32,776 bases of DNA from Curvibacter lanceolatus ATCC 14669 (GTDB lineage Bacteria > Pseudomonadota > Gammaproteobacteria > Burkholderiales > Burkholderiaceae_C): contig NZ_KB906290.1 in the NCBI RefSeq assembly GCF_000381265.1, positions 1 through 32,776 on the forward strand. Direction: 5' to 3'. Both the position numbers and the translations under genes were made by a program. The notes under the pieces were generated by a model. The model made no database searches and had not been told where the DNA came from. It saw nothing but the letters and a program-made list of their open reading frames with translations. Shown here one piece after another: positions 16,530-25,100 of the stretch (position 1 is its first letter; the number at the start of each line of letters is the position of its first letter).

Positions 16530-17609
16530 TCAGCGCACGGCCACCAACAACTGGACGAAGGTCTGCAAGCGGGCGCTGCTCTCGACACCGATGGCGGTGA
16601 ACTCCAGGCCCGCGCGCCAACGCCCCTCGCTGGGGCGGCACTTGACCACCTTGGCGTACACGTCGCTGACCGTGAAATCGACCAGCAGCAGCGCAAACTC
16701 CAGCTTCAGCTCGGCAAAGGGCTCCAGCGGCTGATCCAGTTCAATCTGCAGGCCGTAGTAGCCTACATCGATGATCACGGCAGGCAAGTGCGACGGCAGC
16801 ACCACCTTGTGCTGCAGTTCCTGCATCGTGCACGGCAGCCGTACCTCCACACGGTGACTGCGCCGCACTTCGGCACGCGGCACATGCAGCCCGCGCGACG
16901 GGATGGCCACCACCTCGCGCACGCGCACGGCTTCGCTCTTGCCCTTGACGTGCACCTCCATGGGGCCGGAGGCCTCCACCAGGTGCGCACAGCGCTGGTA
17001 GGTGTGCTCGCTGACCAGCACCTGCCCGCGCAGGCTGAAGGATTCGATGCGCGAGGCCAGATTGACCTCATCGCCGATCACCGTGTACTGCGAATAGGCG
17101 GCCGAACCAAAGCGGCCCGCAATCACCTGCCCCGTGTTGATGCCAATGCCCATGTACAGTTCGGGCAGGCCCTGACGCGGCCCCTCCTGGTTGAGCTCGG
17201 CCATGGCGAGTTGCATCTCGACCGCACACACCAGGGCCCTCTCCACGTCGTCGGGGCGCCCTTGCGGCGCCCCGAACAAGGCCATCACCGAGTCGCCCAT
17301 GAACTTGTCGATGGTGCCGCCGTGACGCAGGATCACCTCACTGATCACCGCCAGGCAGCGGTTCAGCAGCGCAATGATGACCCCGGCAGGCTGGGTGGCC
17401 GTGAGCGCCGTGAAACCACGCAGATCGGCCAGCAACACGGTGACCTCTCGCTGGTGGACCGGGTCGCTCCAGGGGGCCTGCACGCCATGGGCGGTCAGAG
17501 CCAGCAACTCGGACAGGCCGTCAGCGCTCAGCACCTGCCCGGTGTCGCGTCGCACCAATGCCTGCACGCGCAAGGCCTGGGCCGAAGTGTCGATTTCGAT
17601 CCTGTCCAT
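16530..17609 (-). CDS. Class III adenylate cyclase with C-terminal PilZ domain
   Basis: The 359-residue protein starts at the ATG at 17609, behind a strong GAGGGAGG site. Residues ~52-235 form a class III cyclase domain with every catalytic residue present: metal aspartates Asp62 (A-D-L-R-G-F-T) and Asp106 (F-M-G-D-S-V-M), purine-recognising Lys102 and Asp180 (V-I-G-D-E-V-N), and transition-state Asn183 and Arg187. The Lys/Asp pair predicts ATP as substrate. Residues ~248-355 match a PilZ domain: R-x-x-x-R at Arg249-Arg253, and D-x-G-x-x-G at Asp281-Gly286 in place of the usual D/N-x-S-x-x-G. PilZ domains bind cyclic di-GMP, so the protein may link the two second messengers. It follows the barrel-like gene by 14 bases and is probably cotranscribed. 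There is no membrane segment. Confidence 0.88.
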   Translation of the reverse strand: MDRIEIDTSAQALRVQALVRRDTGQVLSADGLSELLALTAHGVQAPWSDPVHQREVTVLLADLRGFTALTATQPAGVIIALLNRCLAVISEVILRHGGTIDKFMGDSVMALFGAPQGRPDDVERALVCAVEMQLAMAELNQEGPRQGLPELYMGIGINTGQVIAGRFGSAAYSQYTVIGDEVNLASRIESFSLRGQVLVSEHTYQRCAHLVEASGPMEVHVKGKSEAVRVREVVAIPSRGLHVPRAEVRRSHRVEVRLPCTMQELQHKVVLPSHLPAVIIDVGYYGLQIELDQPLEPFAELKLEFALLLVDFTVSDVYAKVVKCRPSEGRWRAGLEFTAIGVESSARLQTFVQLLVAVR

Positions 17610-17623
17610 CTGCTCTGCCTCCC

Positions 17624-18463
17624 TCAAAATCGCCAGCCCGTGGACAGGCGCCACATGTTCTGGCTGCTGAAGTTGACATTGGGATCCCAGGCCAGGTGCA
17701 CAAAAGTGCGCGTCCCGTCCAACCCCAGCGACCAACCCAGGCGCCGGATGCCCTGCCCGTCCACCAGCCCCGTCTTGCGCAGCACATCCACCGTCAGCCG
17801 CAGGCCATCGTCCACAGGGCCGCGGTAGACCAGGTGCATGTGCTGCTGGTCGGGGTTCTGCCGGTTGTCACGCACCACCAGCACCGACAGCGACTGCGAC
17901 TCGGTGGGGTGGTAGCCCGCCCACAGCATCCAGGCATCGTTGGGATCGAAATTGAGGTTCACATAGGGGCGCAGATTGGTGCGACCCAGGCCCGCACCCG
18001 CCACCCATCGCTCGCCCCGCTCCAGGCCCACGCTGCCGCCGGCAAAGCCACCCGAGGCCAGTTGCAAAGAGGGCTGCAGGCGCCAGCCGCCGGGCAGCGG
18101 CACCGAGCGATCCCAACCACCCCGCCATTGCGTGCCCTGGCCATCGGCCTGGTAGCGCCCCAGCCAGACATTGCCACTGCCGTAGCCGTAGCGCAGGTTC
18201 AGATCGGCACCGGTGCTGGCGGGCAGCCCACCCCCCTGCATCGGGTACAGGCCGAAGGTGAGTTTGTAGGGGTGATCCGGCGCCGCAGCCGGGTTGACCG
18301 CAGGCTCGGCAGCAGCGGCAGTGCTTTGATCGGCCCAAGCCGTGCCCACCAGGCTGTTGAGCCCCATGCACGCCACCATCAGCACCGCGCCCCACCCAGT
18401 GACCAGGCGCGCACCCGAGGCCTTGGGCCGCACCAGGCGATGATCCGTGACGATCGAGTTCAT
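17624..18463 (-). CDS. Putative outer-membrane beta-barrel protein
   Basis: The 279-residue protein has a signal peptide with an unusually long basic n-region, cleaved near T-A-W-A (residue 44). The mature part is rich in alternating polar/hydrophobic strands with many Gly, Trp and Tyr and ends in W-R-F; a terminal Phe is the usual Bam-recognition signal of outer membrane barrels. No family was recognised with certainty. I chose the ATG at 18463; the frame continues upstream to 18595 without signal-like sequence. A CATAAT hexamer lies only about 9 bases upstream of the ATG, so the transcript may have a very short leader. The cyclase-PilZ gene starts 14 bases downstream, which suggests one transcript. 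Function unknown. Confidence 0.65.
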   Translation of the reverse strand: MNSIVTDHRLVRPKASGARLVTGWGAVLMVACMGLNSLVGTAWADQSTAAAAEPAVNPAAAPDHPYKLTFGLYPMQGGGLPASTGADLNLRYGYGSGNVWLGRYQADGQGTQWRGGWDRSVPLPGGWRLQPSLQLASGGFAGGSVGLERGERWVAGAGLGRTNLRPYVNLNFDPNDAWMLWAGYHPTESQSLSVLVVRDNRQNPDQQHMHLVYRGPVDDGLRLTVDVLRKTGLVDGQGIRRLGWSLGLDGTRTFVHLAWDPNVNFSSQNMWRLSTGWRF

Positions 18464-18581
18464 AGGGTCGCAATTATGGGACCGGATCCACCGGCCAGCG
18501 GTCCTCAGCGGCATTCCCATCCCGTCCGATCCTCCCAAAGCCCCGCGAAACTGGGGGCCGGCCCCAAGCAAAACATGCTGC

Positions 18582-18600
18582 CATGACGTGGTCATGACGT
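18582..18600. promoter_or_regulatory. Operator-like repeat upstream of the barrel/cyclase pair
   Basis: Two CATGACGT copies are spaced 11 bp start to start; the same stretch also reads as ATGAC-GTG-GTCAT (18583-18595). It lies 119-137 bp upstream of the barrel-gene ATG. One-turn spacing is typical of dimeric regulator sites. The cognate regulator is unknown. Confidence 0.3.
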
Positions 18601-18814
18601 CCGTGACCTGCCCAGGTCGGCGGGAGGCGCGGCAGAAATGCGCGGCAGACAGCCATCACGGCGCCGTGCTGGCCAAGGGCGGCACGGTCGCTTCATTTTC
18701 AATAGCAGGTGCTGTTCAGTGCGTCGGCACGGGCCCAGCCATGCGAATCTGCGCAGCCGCTGGGGATATGGGCTGACGGGCCGCTAAAATCGGCCTCATC
18801 CTGCAACAGTCTCC

Positions 18815-18836
18815 AACGGCACCCCAGGGTGCCGTT
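18815..18836 (+). promoter_or_regulatory. Leader hairpin in front of valS
   Basis: AACGGCACCC (18815-18824) and GGGTGCCGTT (18827-18836) are perfect 10-bp inverted repeats separated by two bases, ending 15 bases before the valS ATG. There is no T-tract. If transcribed from the TAAAAT at 18785-18790, the hairpin would sit in the 5' leader close to the ribosome site. It could affect translation or mRNA stability. Confidence 0.5.
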
Positions 18837-18851
18837 TCAATTTGCCACGCC

Positions 18852-21743
18852 ATGAGCGACACCATTCAACAGCCCGGGCTGAACAGCCTTTCGAAGTCCT
18901 TTGAACCTGCTGCCATCGAGGCCCAGTGGGGCCCCGAATGGGAAAAGCGCGGCTACGGTGCCGCCGGCTTCCGCGGCACCGGCGCGGCCCAGGCCGATGC
19001 CCCCTCGTTCGCCATCCAGCTGCCGCCGCCCAACGTGACCGGCACGCTGCACATGGGCCACGCGTTCAACCAGACCATCATGGACAGCCTCACGCGCTAC
19101 CACCGCATGAAGGGCTTCAACACCGTCTGGGTGCCCGGCACCGACCACGCGGGCATCGCCACCCAGATCGTGGTGGAGCGCCAGCTGCAGGAGCAAAAGC
19201 TCAGCCGCCATGACCTGGGCCGCAAGAACTTCGTCAGCAAGGTGTGGGAGTGGAAGGAGAAATCCGGCAACACCATCACCACCCAGATGCGCCGCATGGG
19301 CGACAGCGTGGACTGGAGCCGCGAGTACTTCACGATGGACGACAAGCTCTCCAGCGTGGTGACCGACACCTTTGTGCGCCTGTACGAGCAAGGCCTGATC
19401 TACCGCGGCAAGCGCCTGGTCAACTGGGACCCGGTGCTGATGTCGGCTGTGTCCGACCTCGAGGTGGAAAGCGAAGAGGAAGACGGCAGCCTGTGGCACA
19501 TCGCCTACCCGCTGGCCGATGGCTCGGGCAGCCTGACCGTGGCCACCACCCGCCCTGAAACCCTGCTGGGTGACGTGGCCGTGATGGTGCACCCCGAAGA
19601 CGAACGCTACACCGCCCTGATCGGCAAAATGGTCAAGCTGCCGCTGACCGACCGCGAGATCCCGGTGATTGCCGACGACTACGTGGACCGCGAGTTCGGC
19701 ACCGGCGTGGTCAAGGTGACCCCGGCGCACGACCAGAACGACTACGCCGTGGGCCAGCGCCACGGCCTGCCGATGATCTGCGTGCTGACGCTCGAAGCCA
19801 AGATCAACGAGAACGCCCCCGCCAAGTACCAGGGCCTGGACCGCTTTGTGGCCCGCAAGGCCGTGGTGGCCGACCTGGAAGCCGCCGGCGCCCTGGTCGA
19901 GGTGAAAAAGCACAAGCTGATGGTGCCGCGCTGCACCCGCACCGGGCAAGTCATTGAACCCATGCTCACAGACCAATGGTTTGTCGCCATGAGCAAGGTC
20001 AGCGAGCAAGACCCCACCGGCAAATCAATCGCCCAGAAGGCCATCGACGCCGTGGCCAGCGGCGAGGTCAAGTTCGTGCCCGAGAACTGGGTCAACACCT
20101 ACAACCAGTGGATGAACAACATCCAGGACTGGTGCATCAGCCGCCAGCTGTGGTGGGGCCACCAGATTCCGGCCTGGTACGACGAAGACGGCCACGTGAT
20201 CGTGGCCCGCAACGAAGCCGAAGCCCAGGCCAAGGCCCCGGGCAAGACGCTGCGCCGCGATGAAGACGTGCTGGACACCTGGTATTCATCCGCCCTGGTC
20301 CCTTTCAGCACCATGGGCTGGCCCGAGCAGACCGACTCGGCCACCGACGACTTCAACCTGTACCTGCCCAGCACCGTGCTGGTGACGGGCTACGACATCA
20401 TCTTCTTCTGGGTGGCCCGGATGATCATGATGACCACCCACTTCACGGGCCGGGTGCCCTTCAAGCACGTGTACATCCACGGCTTGGTGCGCGATGCGCA
20501 GGGCAAGAAGATGAGCAAGTCGGAAGGCAATGTGCTCGACCCGGTGGACCTGATCGACGGCATCTCGCTGGAGCCCCTGCTGGACAAGCGCACCACCGGC
20601 CTGCGCAAGCCCGAAACCGCCCCCCAGGTGCGCAAGAACACGCAAAAAGAGTTCCCCGAAGGCATTCCGGCCTATGGGGCCGATGCGCTGCGCTTCACCT
20701 TTGCCGCGCTGGCCTCGCTGGGGCGCAGCATCAACTTCGACAGCAAGCGCTGCGAGGGCTACCGCAACTTCTGCAACAAGCTCTGGAACGCCACCCGCTT
20801 CGTGCTGATGAACTGCGAAGGCCATGACTGCGGCCTGCTGGAGCACACCAAGGCCGACTGCGCCCCTGGCGGCAAGGCCCATGGCTACATGAGCTTCAGC
20901 CAGCCCGACCGCTGGATCGCCTCGGTGCTGCAGCAAGTCGAGGCCGATGTGGCAAAGGGTTTCGAGGAATACCGCCTCGACAACGTGGCCAACCGCCTGT
21001 ACGACTTCGTCTGGAACGAATTTTGCGACTGGTACCTGGAAATTGCCAAAGTGCAGATCCAGACCGGTGATGAAGCACAACAACGGGGCACCCGTCGCAC
21101 GCTGATTCGCACACTGGAAGCCATCCTGCGCCTGGCCCACCCCATCATTCCTTTCATCACCGAAGAACTGTGGCAAATCGTGGCCCCCGTGGCCGGCCTC
21201 AAGGGCGAATCAATCAGCGTGGCGCGCTACCCCGAGTCGCAGCCCGCCAAGATCGACCCGGCTGCCATCGCGCATGTGGAGCGCCTGAAGGCCCTGGTGG
21301 ACGCCTGTCGCAATCTGCGTGGCGAACTGGGCGTGTCGCCCGCCACCCGCCTGCCCTTGCTGGCCGTGGCCAGCCAGCCCGACGAAGCCACCTTCCTGCA
21401 ACAATCGGCCGCCATACTGCAGGCGCTGGCCAAATTGAGCGAGGTGAAGCTGTTTGCCACCGAAGCCGAATGGGCCGAAGCCGCGCAGGCGGCCCCGGTG
21501 GCGGTGGTGGGTCAGGCCCGGGTGTGCCTGTTCGTGGAAATCGACGTGGCTGCCGAGAAGGCCCGTCTGGCCAAGGAGGCAGCGCGCCTCGCAGGCGAGA
21601 TTGCCAAGGCCCAAGGCAAGTTGTCGAACGAAGCCTTTGTGGCCAAGGCCCCACCGGCAGTGATTGAACAAGAGAAAAAGCGGGTAGCCGACTTCTCAAC
21701 CAAGTTGGCTGGCATCGAAGATCAACTCAGGAGGATGAAATAA
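18852..21743 (+). CDS. valS: Valyl-tRNA synthetase
   Basis: ValS charges tRNA-Val and edits mischarged threonine. At 963 residues it has the usual bacterial length. The class I signatures are present: H-M-G-H at 67-70 (HIGH motif, preceded by P-P-P-N-V-T-G-T-L) and K-M-S-K-S at 553-557. The valine-specific [12 protein letters not shown] follows the HIGH region, an editing domain lies between the two motifs, and the C-terminal ~65 residues form the tRNA-binding coiled coil rich in Lys, Ala and Glu. The 3' end carries AGGAGG, which serves as the ribosome site of galU; the galU ATG begins directly after the valS TAA. Confidence 0.98.
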   Translation: MSDTIQQPGLNSLSKSFEPAAIEAQWGPEWEKRGYGAAGFRGTGAAQADAPSFAIQLPPPNVTGTLHMGHAFNQTIMDSLTRYHRMKGFNTVWVPGTDHAGIATQIVVERQLQEQKLSRHDLGRKNFVSKVWEWKEKSGNTITTQMRRMGDSVDWSREYFTMDDKLSSVVTDTFVRLYEQGLIYRGKRLVNWDPVLMSAVSDLEVESEEEDGSLWHIAYPLADGSGSLTVATTRPETLLGDVAVMVHPEDERYTALIGKMVKLPLTDREIPVIADDYVDREFGTGVVKVTPAHDQNDYAVGQRHGLPMICVLTLEAKINENAPAKYQGLDRFVARKAVVADLEAAGALVEVKKHKLMVPRCTRTGQVIEPMLTDQWFVAMSKVSEQDPTGKSIAQKAIDAVASGEVKFVPENWVNTYNQWMNNIQDWCISRQLWWGHQIPAWYDEDGHVIVARNEAEAQAKAPGKTLRRDEDVLDTWYSSALVPFSTMGWPEQTDSATDDFNLYLPSTVLVTGYDIIFFWVARMIMMTTHFTGRVPFKHVYIHGLVRDAQGKKMSKSEGNVLDPVDLIDGISLEPLLDKRTTGLRKPETAPQVRKNTQKEFPEGIPAYGADALRFTFAALASLGRSINFDSKRCEGYRNFCNKLWNATRFVLMNCEGHDCGLLEHTKADCAPGGKAHGYMSFSQPDRWIASVLQQVEADVAKGFEEYRLDNVANRLYDFVWNEFCDWYLEIAKVQIQTGDEAQQRGTRRTLIRTLEAILRLAHPIIPFITEELWQIVAPVAGLKGESISVARYPESQPAKIDPAAIAHVERLKALVDACRNLRGELGVSPATRLPLLAVASQPDEATFLQQSAAILQALAKLSEVKLFATEAEWAEAAQAAPVAVVGQARVCLFVEIDVAAEKARLAKEAARLAGEIAKAQGKLSNEAFVAKAPPAVIEQEKKRVADFSTKLAGIEDQLRRMK

Positions 21744-22631
21744 ATGAATATCAAGCAGACTGTTCGCAAAGCGGTTTTTCCGGTCGCAGGGCTGGGCACG
21801 CGTTTTCTGCCGGCCACCAAGGCCAGCCCCAAGGAAATGCTGCCCGTGGTCGACAAGCCGCTGATCCAGTACGCGGTTGAAGAGGCCCATGCCGCCGGCA
21901 TCGACCACATGATCTTTGTCACCGGCCGCAGCAAGCGCGCCATCGAAGACCACTTTGACACCGCCTACGAACTCGAAGCCGAGCTGGAAGCCGCCCACAA
22001 GACCGAGATGCTGGCCCGGCTGCGCGAACTGCGCCCCGAGGGCATGACCTTCTCCTACGTGCGCCAGCCCCGCTCGATGGGCCTGGGCCACGCCGTGCTG
22101 TGCGCCGCCCACCTGGTGGGCAACGAGCCCTTTGCCGTGCTGCTGGCCGACGACCTGATGTCCGCCTCAGCCGGCGGCGAACCTGTGATGGCCCAGATGA
22201 CGCGCCAGTTTGCCAAGCTGGGCCGCTCGATCCTGGCGGTGCAAGAGGTGCCGCTGGAACACGTGCGCCGCTACGGCATTGTGGTGGGCGAGCCCGTGGA
22301 CGACCGCGTGCTCAAGGTCAGCCACATCGTCGAAAAGCCCATGCCCGAAGTGGCACCCTCGCGCATGGGCGTGGCAGGCCGCTACGTGCTGACCCCGGCC
22401 ATCTTCGACATGCTGGCCAACCAGCCCCGTGGCGCCGGCGGCGAGATCCAGCTGACCGATGCCATCGCCCGCCTGATGACCACCGAGGCCGTGTACGCCT
22501 GGCAATACGAAGGCAAGCGCTACGACTGCGGCAGCAAGGAAGGCTTTCTGGAAGCCACGGTGGAACTGGCCTTGCAACACCCTGAAGTGGGCGCTGGTTT
22601 CCGCGAATACCTCAAGGGCCTGACGCTCTGA
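21744..22631 (+). CDS. galU: UTP-glucose-1-phosphate uridylyltransferase
   Basis: GalU makes UDP-glucose from UTP and glucose-1-phosphate for envelope polysaccharides and sugar-nucleotide metabolism. The 295-residue protein carries the nucleotidyltransferase signature [15 protein letters not shown], then [25 protein letters not shown], the metal-binding L-L-A-D-D, and V-E-K-P. The ATG at 21744 abuts the valS stop with AGGAGG 9 bases upstream, so it is probably translated from the valS transcript. A strong hairpin terminator follows. Confidence 0.97.
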   Translation: MNIKQTVRKAVFPVAGLGTRFLPATKASPKEMLPVVDKPLIQYAVEEAHAAGIDHMIFVTGRSKRAIEDHFDTAYELEAELEAAHKTEMLARLRELRPEGMTFSYVRQPRSMGLGHAVLCAAHLVGNEPFAVLLADDLMSASAGGEPVMAQMTRQFAKLGRSILAVQEVPLEHVRRYGIVVGEPVDDRVLKVSHIVEKPMPEVAPSRMGVAGRYVLTPAIFDMLANQPRGAGGEIQLTDAIARLMTTEAVYAWQYEGKRYDCGSKEGFLEATVELALQHPEVGAGFREYLKGLTL

Positions 22632-22658
22632 GGCGGGCTCAGCCAGGCCCCTGACGCA

Positions 22659-22696
22659 AAAACAGCCACCCGGGCGCAAGCCCAGGTGGCTGTTTT
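22659..22696. terminator. Bidirectional terminator between galU and the TusA-like gene
   Basis: AAAACAGCCACC (22659-22670) and GGTGGCTGTTTT (22685-22696) form a perfect 12-bp stem extended by GGGC/GCCC inside the loop. A and T tracts on the two sides let it terminate both galU (+) and the convergent TusA-like gene (-). Confidence 0.9.
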
Positions 22697-22727
22697 GCTT
22701 GGTGTGTTGAGTGGAGGGCCACCCGCC

Positions 22728-22955
22728 TCAGCGGCGGCGCAGCACGTGGATGAACTCTTCGCCCTGGGTCTTCTGCTCGACCAGCTCGTTGCCGGTCTGC
22801 TTGGCAAAGGCCTGGAAGTCGCGCGTCGAGCCCGGGTCGGTGGCCACCACCTTGAGCAGCTGGCCGCTCAGCATGTCCGTCAGCGCCTTCTTGGCCTTCA
22901 GGATGGGCAGCGGGCAGTTCAGGCCGCGGGTGTCGATTTCTTTGTGGATGTCCAT
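22728..22955 (-). CDS. TusA-family sulfur carrier protein
   Basis: The 75-residue protein matches the TusA/SirA fold: D-T-R-G-L-N-C-P-L-P-I-L-K-A-K-K with Cys14 as the persulfide-carrying residue of the C-P-x-P motif, then V-V-A-T-D-P-G-S-T-R-D-F. Such proteins pass sulfur in tRNA thiolation, molybdenum cofactor synthesis or sulfur oxidation; the specific role is not determined here. A GAGGA site lies about 8 bases before the ATG. It sits near cysM, loosely consistent with sulfur metabolism, although a NUDIX gene intervenes. Confidence 0.92.
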   Translation of the reverse strand: MDIHKEIDTRGLNCPLPILKAKKALTDMLSGQLLKVVATDPGSTRDFQAFAKQTGNELVEQKTQGEEFIHVLRRR

Positions 22956-23020
22956 CTGGGTTCCTCAGGTCTTGAGCAATTCTACGCAGGACCGGGCCCG
23001 CGGGCCGCCATCCAGGCCGA

Positions 23021-23554
23021 TCATTCTTCGCGCCGTGGAAACTCGATGAAGCGCGGCTCGATGCCGCGCCCCCGCAGCCATTGGGCCAGGGCTAGCCCGG
23101 TGCCGGCGGGCCAGCACATCACATCCTGCGGATCGAGCAACTTGTACTCGACCAGCTCGGGCGACAGGCTGATCTCGCCCTCGGCCACCGCGTGGTAGGT
23201 GATGATGACCTGGTTCATGCGCTGAAAATCGGCCACACCCACCAGGTCCAGCGACAGCACGTCGAGGTTGGTCTCTTCCTTGATCTCGCGCGCAATGCCC
23301 TCTTCGGGCGTTTCGCCGGCCTCCATGAAGCCCGTGATCAAGGCAAACATGCGCCCCGACCAGGCCGCATTGCGGGCCAGCAAGACCTGCCCGCGGTACT
23401 CGATGATGGCCGCCAGCACCGGCGTGGGGTTGTTCCAGTGCGTCCAGTCGCAGGCCATGCAGCGCAGCCGGAGCTTGTCGCCACCGTCTTCAGCCCGTGA
23501 GACCCATTCGAGCGACGTGGCGCATTGCGGACAAAAGCGGAAATCAGCGGCCAT
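23021..23554 (-). CDS. NUDIX hydrolase with N-terminal zinc ribbon
   Basis: The 177-residue protein starts at the ATG at 23554 (GAGGAGG 10 bases upstream). Two Cys pairs, C-P-Q-C and C-M-A-C, form a zinc ribbon in the first 35 residues, as in NudC-like NUDIX proteins. The NUDIX box follows: G-F-M-E-A-G-E, then R-E-I-K-E-E. The box keeps the catalytic R-E-x-x-E-E but has T-N-L where x-G-U is usual, so the conserved Gly is Asn. At this length it lacks the extra N-terminal domain of full NudC. Substrate unknown; NAD(H)-type or other dinucleotides are possible. It lies 95 bases after cysM on the same strand. Confidence 0.88.
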   Translation of the reverse strand: MAADFRFCPQCATSLEWVSRAEDGGDKLRLRCMACDWTHWNNPTPVLAAIIEYRGQVLLARNAAWSGRMFALITGFMEAGETPEEGIAREIKEETNLDVLSLDLVGVADFQRMNQVIITYHAVAEGEISLSPELVEYKLLDPQDVMCWPAGTGLALAQWLRGRGIEPRFIEFPRREE

Positions 23555-23649
23555 GTAAAAACCCCTCCTCGGGCAATCGGCGATCAGCGATAGGCAAGCG
23601 GTGTGAAACGGCGCCGGCCCGCAGAGCAGGCCGCTGGAGGCCCGCCGTG

Positions 23650-24552
23650 TCAGGCCGGGAACACGCCGGTGGACAGGTAGCGATCGCCCCGGTCGCACAC
23701 GACAAACGCGATGGTGGCGTTTTCGCAGCCGCGTGCAATCTCTTGCGCGACCCAGCAGGCCCCGGCCGCCGAGATGCCGGCAAAAATGCCTTCTTCACGC
23801 GCCAGGCGGCGGCAGGTTTCTTCGGCATCGTCTTGCGACACATAGACCAGCTGATCCACCAGGCTGGCGTCGTAGATGCTGGGCAGGTAGGCCTCAGGCC
23901 ATTTGCGGATGCCCGGAATGCGCGACCCCTCGCTGGGCTGCGCGCCGATGATGCGCACCGCCGGGTTCTTTTCTTTCAGGAACCGGGCCACGCCGGTGAT
24001 GGTGCCCGTGGTGCCCATGGCGCTCACGAAGTGGGTGATGCGCCCGCCCGTCTGCTCCCACAGCTCGGGGCCGGTGGTCTCGTAATGGATGCGGGGGTTG
24101 TCGGTGTTGCCGAACTGGTCCAGCACTCGACCCTTGCCCTCGCGCTGCATCTGCTCGGCCAGGTCACGGGCGTATTCCATGCCGCCGCTCTTGGGCGTCA
24201 GCAGGAGCTCGGCACCAAAGGCCTTCATGGTCTGCGCGCGCTCTATCGACAAGTCCTCGGGCATGATCAGCACCATGCGGTAACCCCGGATGGCCGCCGC
24301 CATCGCCAACGCGATGCCGGTGTTGCCCGAGGTGGCCTCGATCAGCGTATCGCCCGGCTTGATGTCGCCCCGCTCTTCAGCACGGCGGATCATCGACAGC
24401 GCCGGCCGGTCTTTCACCGAACCCGCGGGGTTGTTGCCCTCCAGCTTGGCCAACACCACATTGCCACGCCGCTGGTTATCGGCCACACCGATGCGCTGCA
24501 GCGCGATCAACGGGGTTTTGCCGACTGCATCTTCAATGGTTGGGTAATTCAT
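23650..24552 (-). CDS. cysM: Cysteine synthase B (O-acetylserine sulfhydrylase B)
   Basis: CysM is a PLP enzyme that makes cysteine or S-sulfocysteine from O-acetylserine and sulfide or thiosulfate. The 300-residue protein has the PLP lysine in N-N-P-A-G-S-V-K-D-R-P, the substrate loop T-S-G-N-T-G-I-A-L-A, and the G-T-T-G-T-I-T-G phosphate-binding loop. The shorter length and the R-R-G-N insert after I-G-V-A-D-N-Q favour CysM over CysK. I chose the ATG at 24552; a GTG lies three codons upstream. It is divergent from tRNA-Leu, with only 39 bases between the two. Confidence 0.93.
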   Translation of the reverse strand: MNYPTIEDAVGKTPLIALQRIGVADNQRRGNVVLAKLEGNNPAGSVKDRPALSMIRRAEERGDIKPGDTLIEATSGNTGIALAMAAAIRGYRMVLIMPEDLSIERAQTMKAFGAELLLTPKSGGMEYARDLAEQMQREGKGRVLDQFGNTDNPRIHYETTGPELWEQTGGRITHFVSAMGTTGTITGVARFLKEKNPAVRIIGAQPSEGSRIPGIRKWPEAYLPSIYDASLVDQLVYVSQDDAEETCRRLAREEGIFAGISAAGACWVAQEIARGCENATIAFVVCDRGDRYLSTGVFPA

Positions 24553-24591
24553 GCCCAACACTGTGCCATAATTTCGCTCTAGCGTTTTTTT

Positions 24592-24676
24592 GCCCGGGTG
24601 GTGAAATTGGTAGACGCAGGGGACTCAAAATCCCCCGCCGCAAGGCGTGCCGGTTCGATTCCGGCCCCGGGCACCA
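24592..24676 (+). tRNA. tRNA-Leu (anticodon CAA)
   Basis: The 85-nt sequence folds into a complete cloverleaf: acceptor GCCCGGG (24592-24598) with CCCGGGC (24666-24672), anticodon arm GGGGA / TCCCC around the loop CTCAAAA, giving CAA as anticodon, a long variable arm as in class II tRNAs, T-loop GGTTCGATTCC, and an encoded CCA end (24674-24676). It reads TTG leucine codons. It marks the left edge of the accessory region, and tRNA-Leu genes are common integration targets. Confidence 0.96.
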
Positions 24677-25100
24677 CTTACAAATCAAGCACTTACGTGC
24701 AGTCGATGGGTAAGAGCAAAGAAACGTTCCGCATCCGTTCAGCGTGATGTTCCGCTTTTGTAGATCTGCCACCGTTGAGGTGGCTTTTTTTTGTCTTGAT
24801 TGCTGTATGCATATACAGCATCAATAAGAAGGAGGCGCCCCTCCCCGGCGTTTACGCCAACCCTCCCACCGTCGGAGCGGCGCTTTCATCACAGGCCGAG
24901 ACCAGAGGGTCCTAGGAGAGTGTGCTGATGGTTTTGGGGGCGTCTGATGTTTGCCCCATACTTGCCCCCCTAGTATCGATTCATTTCGCCATCTACTACC
25001 GAGCATCTGCAGGGTACGATGTCCGAGAACGGCCAGAAGCGGTCGCTCAACGAGTTTGCAGGTAGCTGACATAGAGCAAGGCCGAGCGCACGCATTCACA
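24677..25100. other. Gene-free stretch downstream of tRNA-Leu with a possible integrase relic
   Basis: This 424-bp stretch holds the tRNA terminator (24768-24792) and no intact gene. On the minus strand around 24990-25060 a short in-frame stretch reads V-L-G-H-R-T-L-Q-M, which resembles the C-terminal G-H-x-T-L-x-M box of tyrosine recombinases, but the usual R-Y-A-H-L does not follow. It may be the decayed end of an integrase next to its tRNA target, or chance. Confidence 0.35.
24768..24792 (+). terminator. Intrinsic terminator after tRNA-Leu
   Basis: GCCACC (24768-24773) pairs with GGTGGC (24779-24784) over a 5-nt loop, followed by eight T (24785-24792). It lies 91 bases after the tRNA CCA end. 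Confidence 0.85.

Larger units (their letters stand above)
18464..18851. other. 388-bp divergent intergenic region between the barrel gene and valS
   Basis: No convincing gene lies here. Near the barrel gene is the 12-bp palindrome GGGGCCGGCCCC (18554-18565). CATGACGT occurs twice (18582-18589 and 18593-18600), one helical turn apart, and overlaps inverted ATGAC/GTCAT arms. On the valS side a TAAAAT (18785-18790) is a plausible -10 with a poor -35, followed by a leader hairpin. Confidence 0.6.

Noticed and set aside
16503-17828. A 441-codon plus-strand frame opposite the cyclase-PilZ gene.
   Set aside because: It is antisense to a gene with complete catalytic motifs on the other strand.
24533-24772. 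A 79-codon minus-strand frame across tRNA-Leu.
   Set aside because: It is the antisense translation of the tRNA and its flanks, a frequent false gene in databases.
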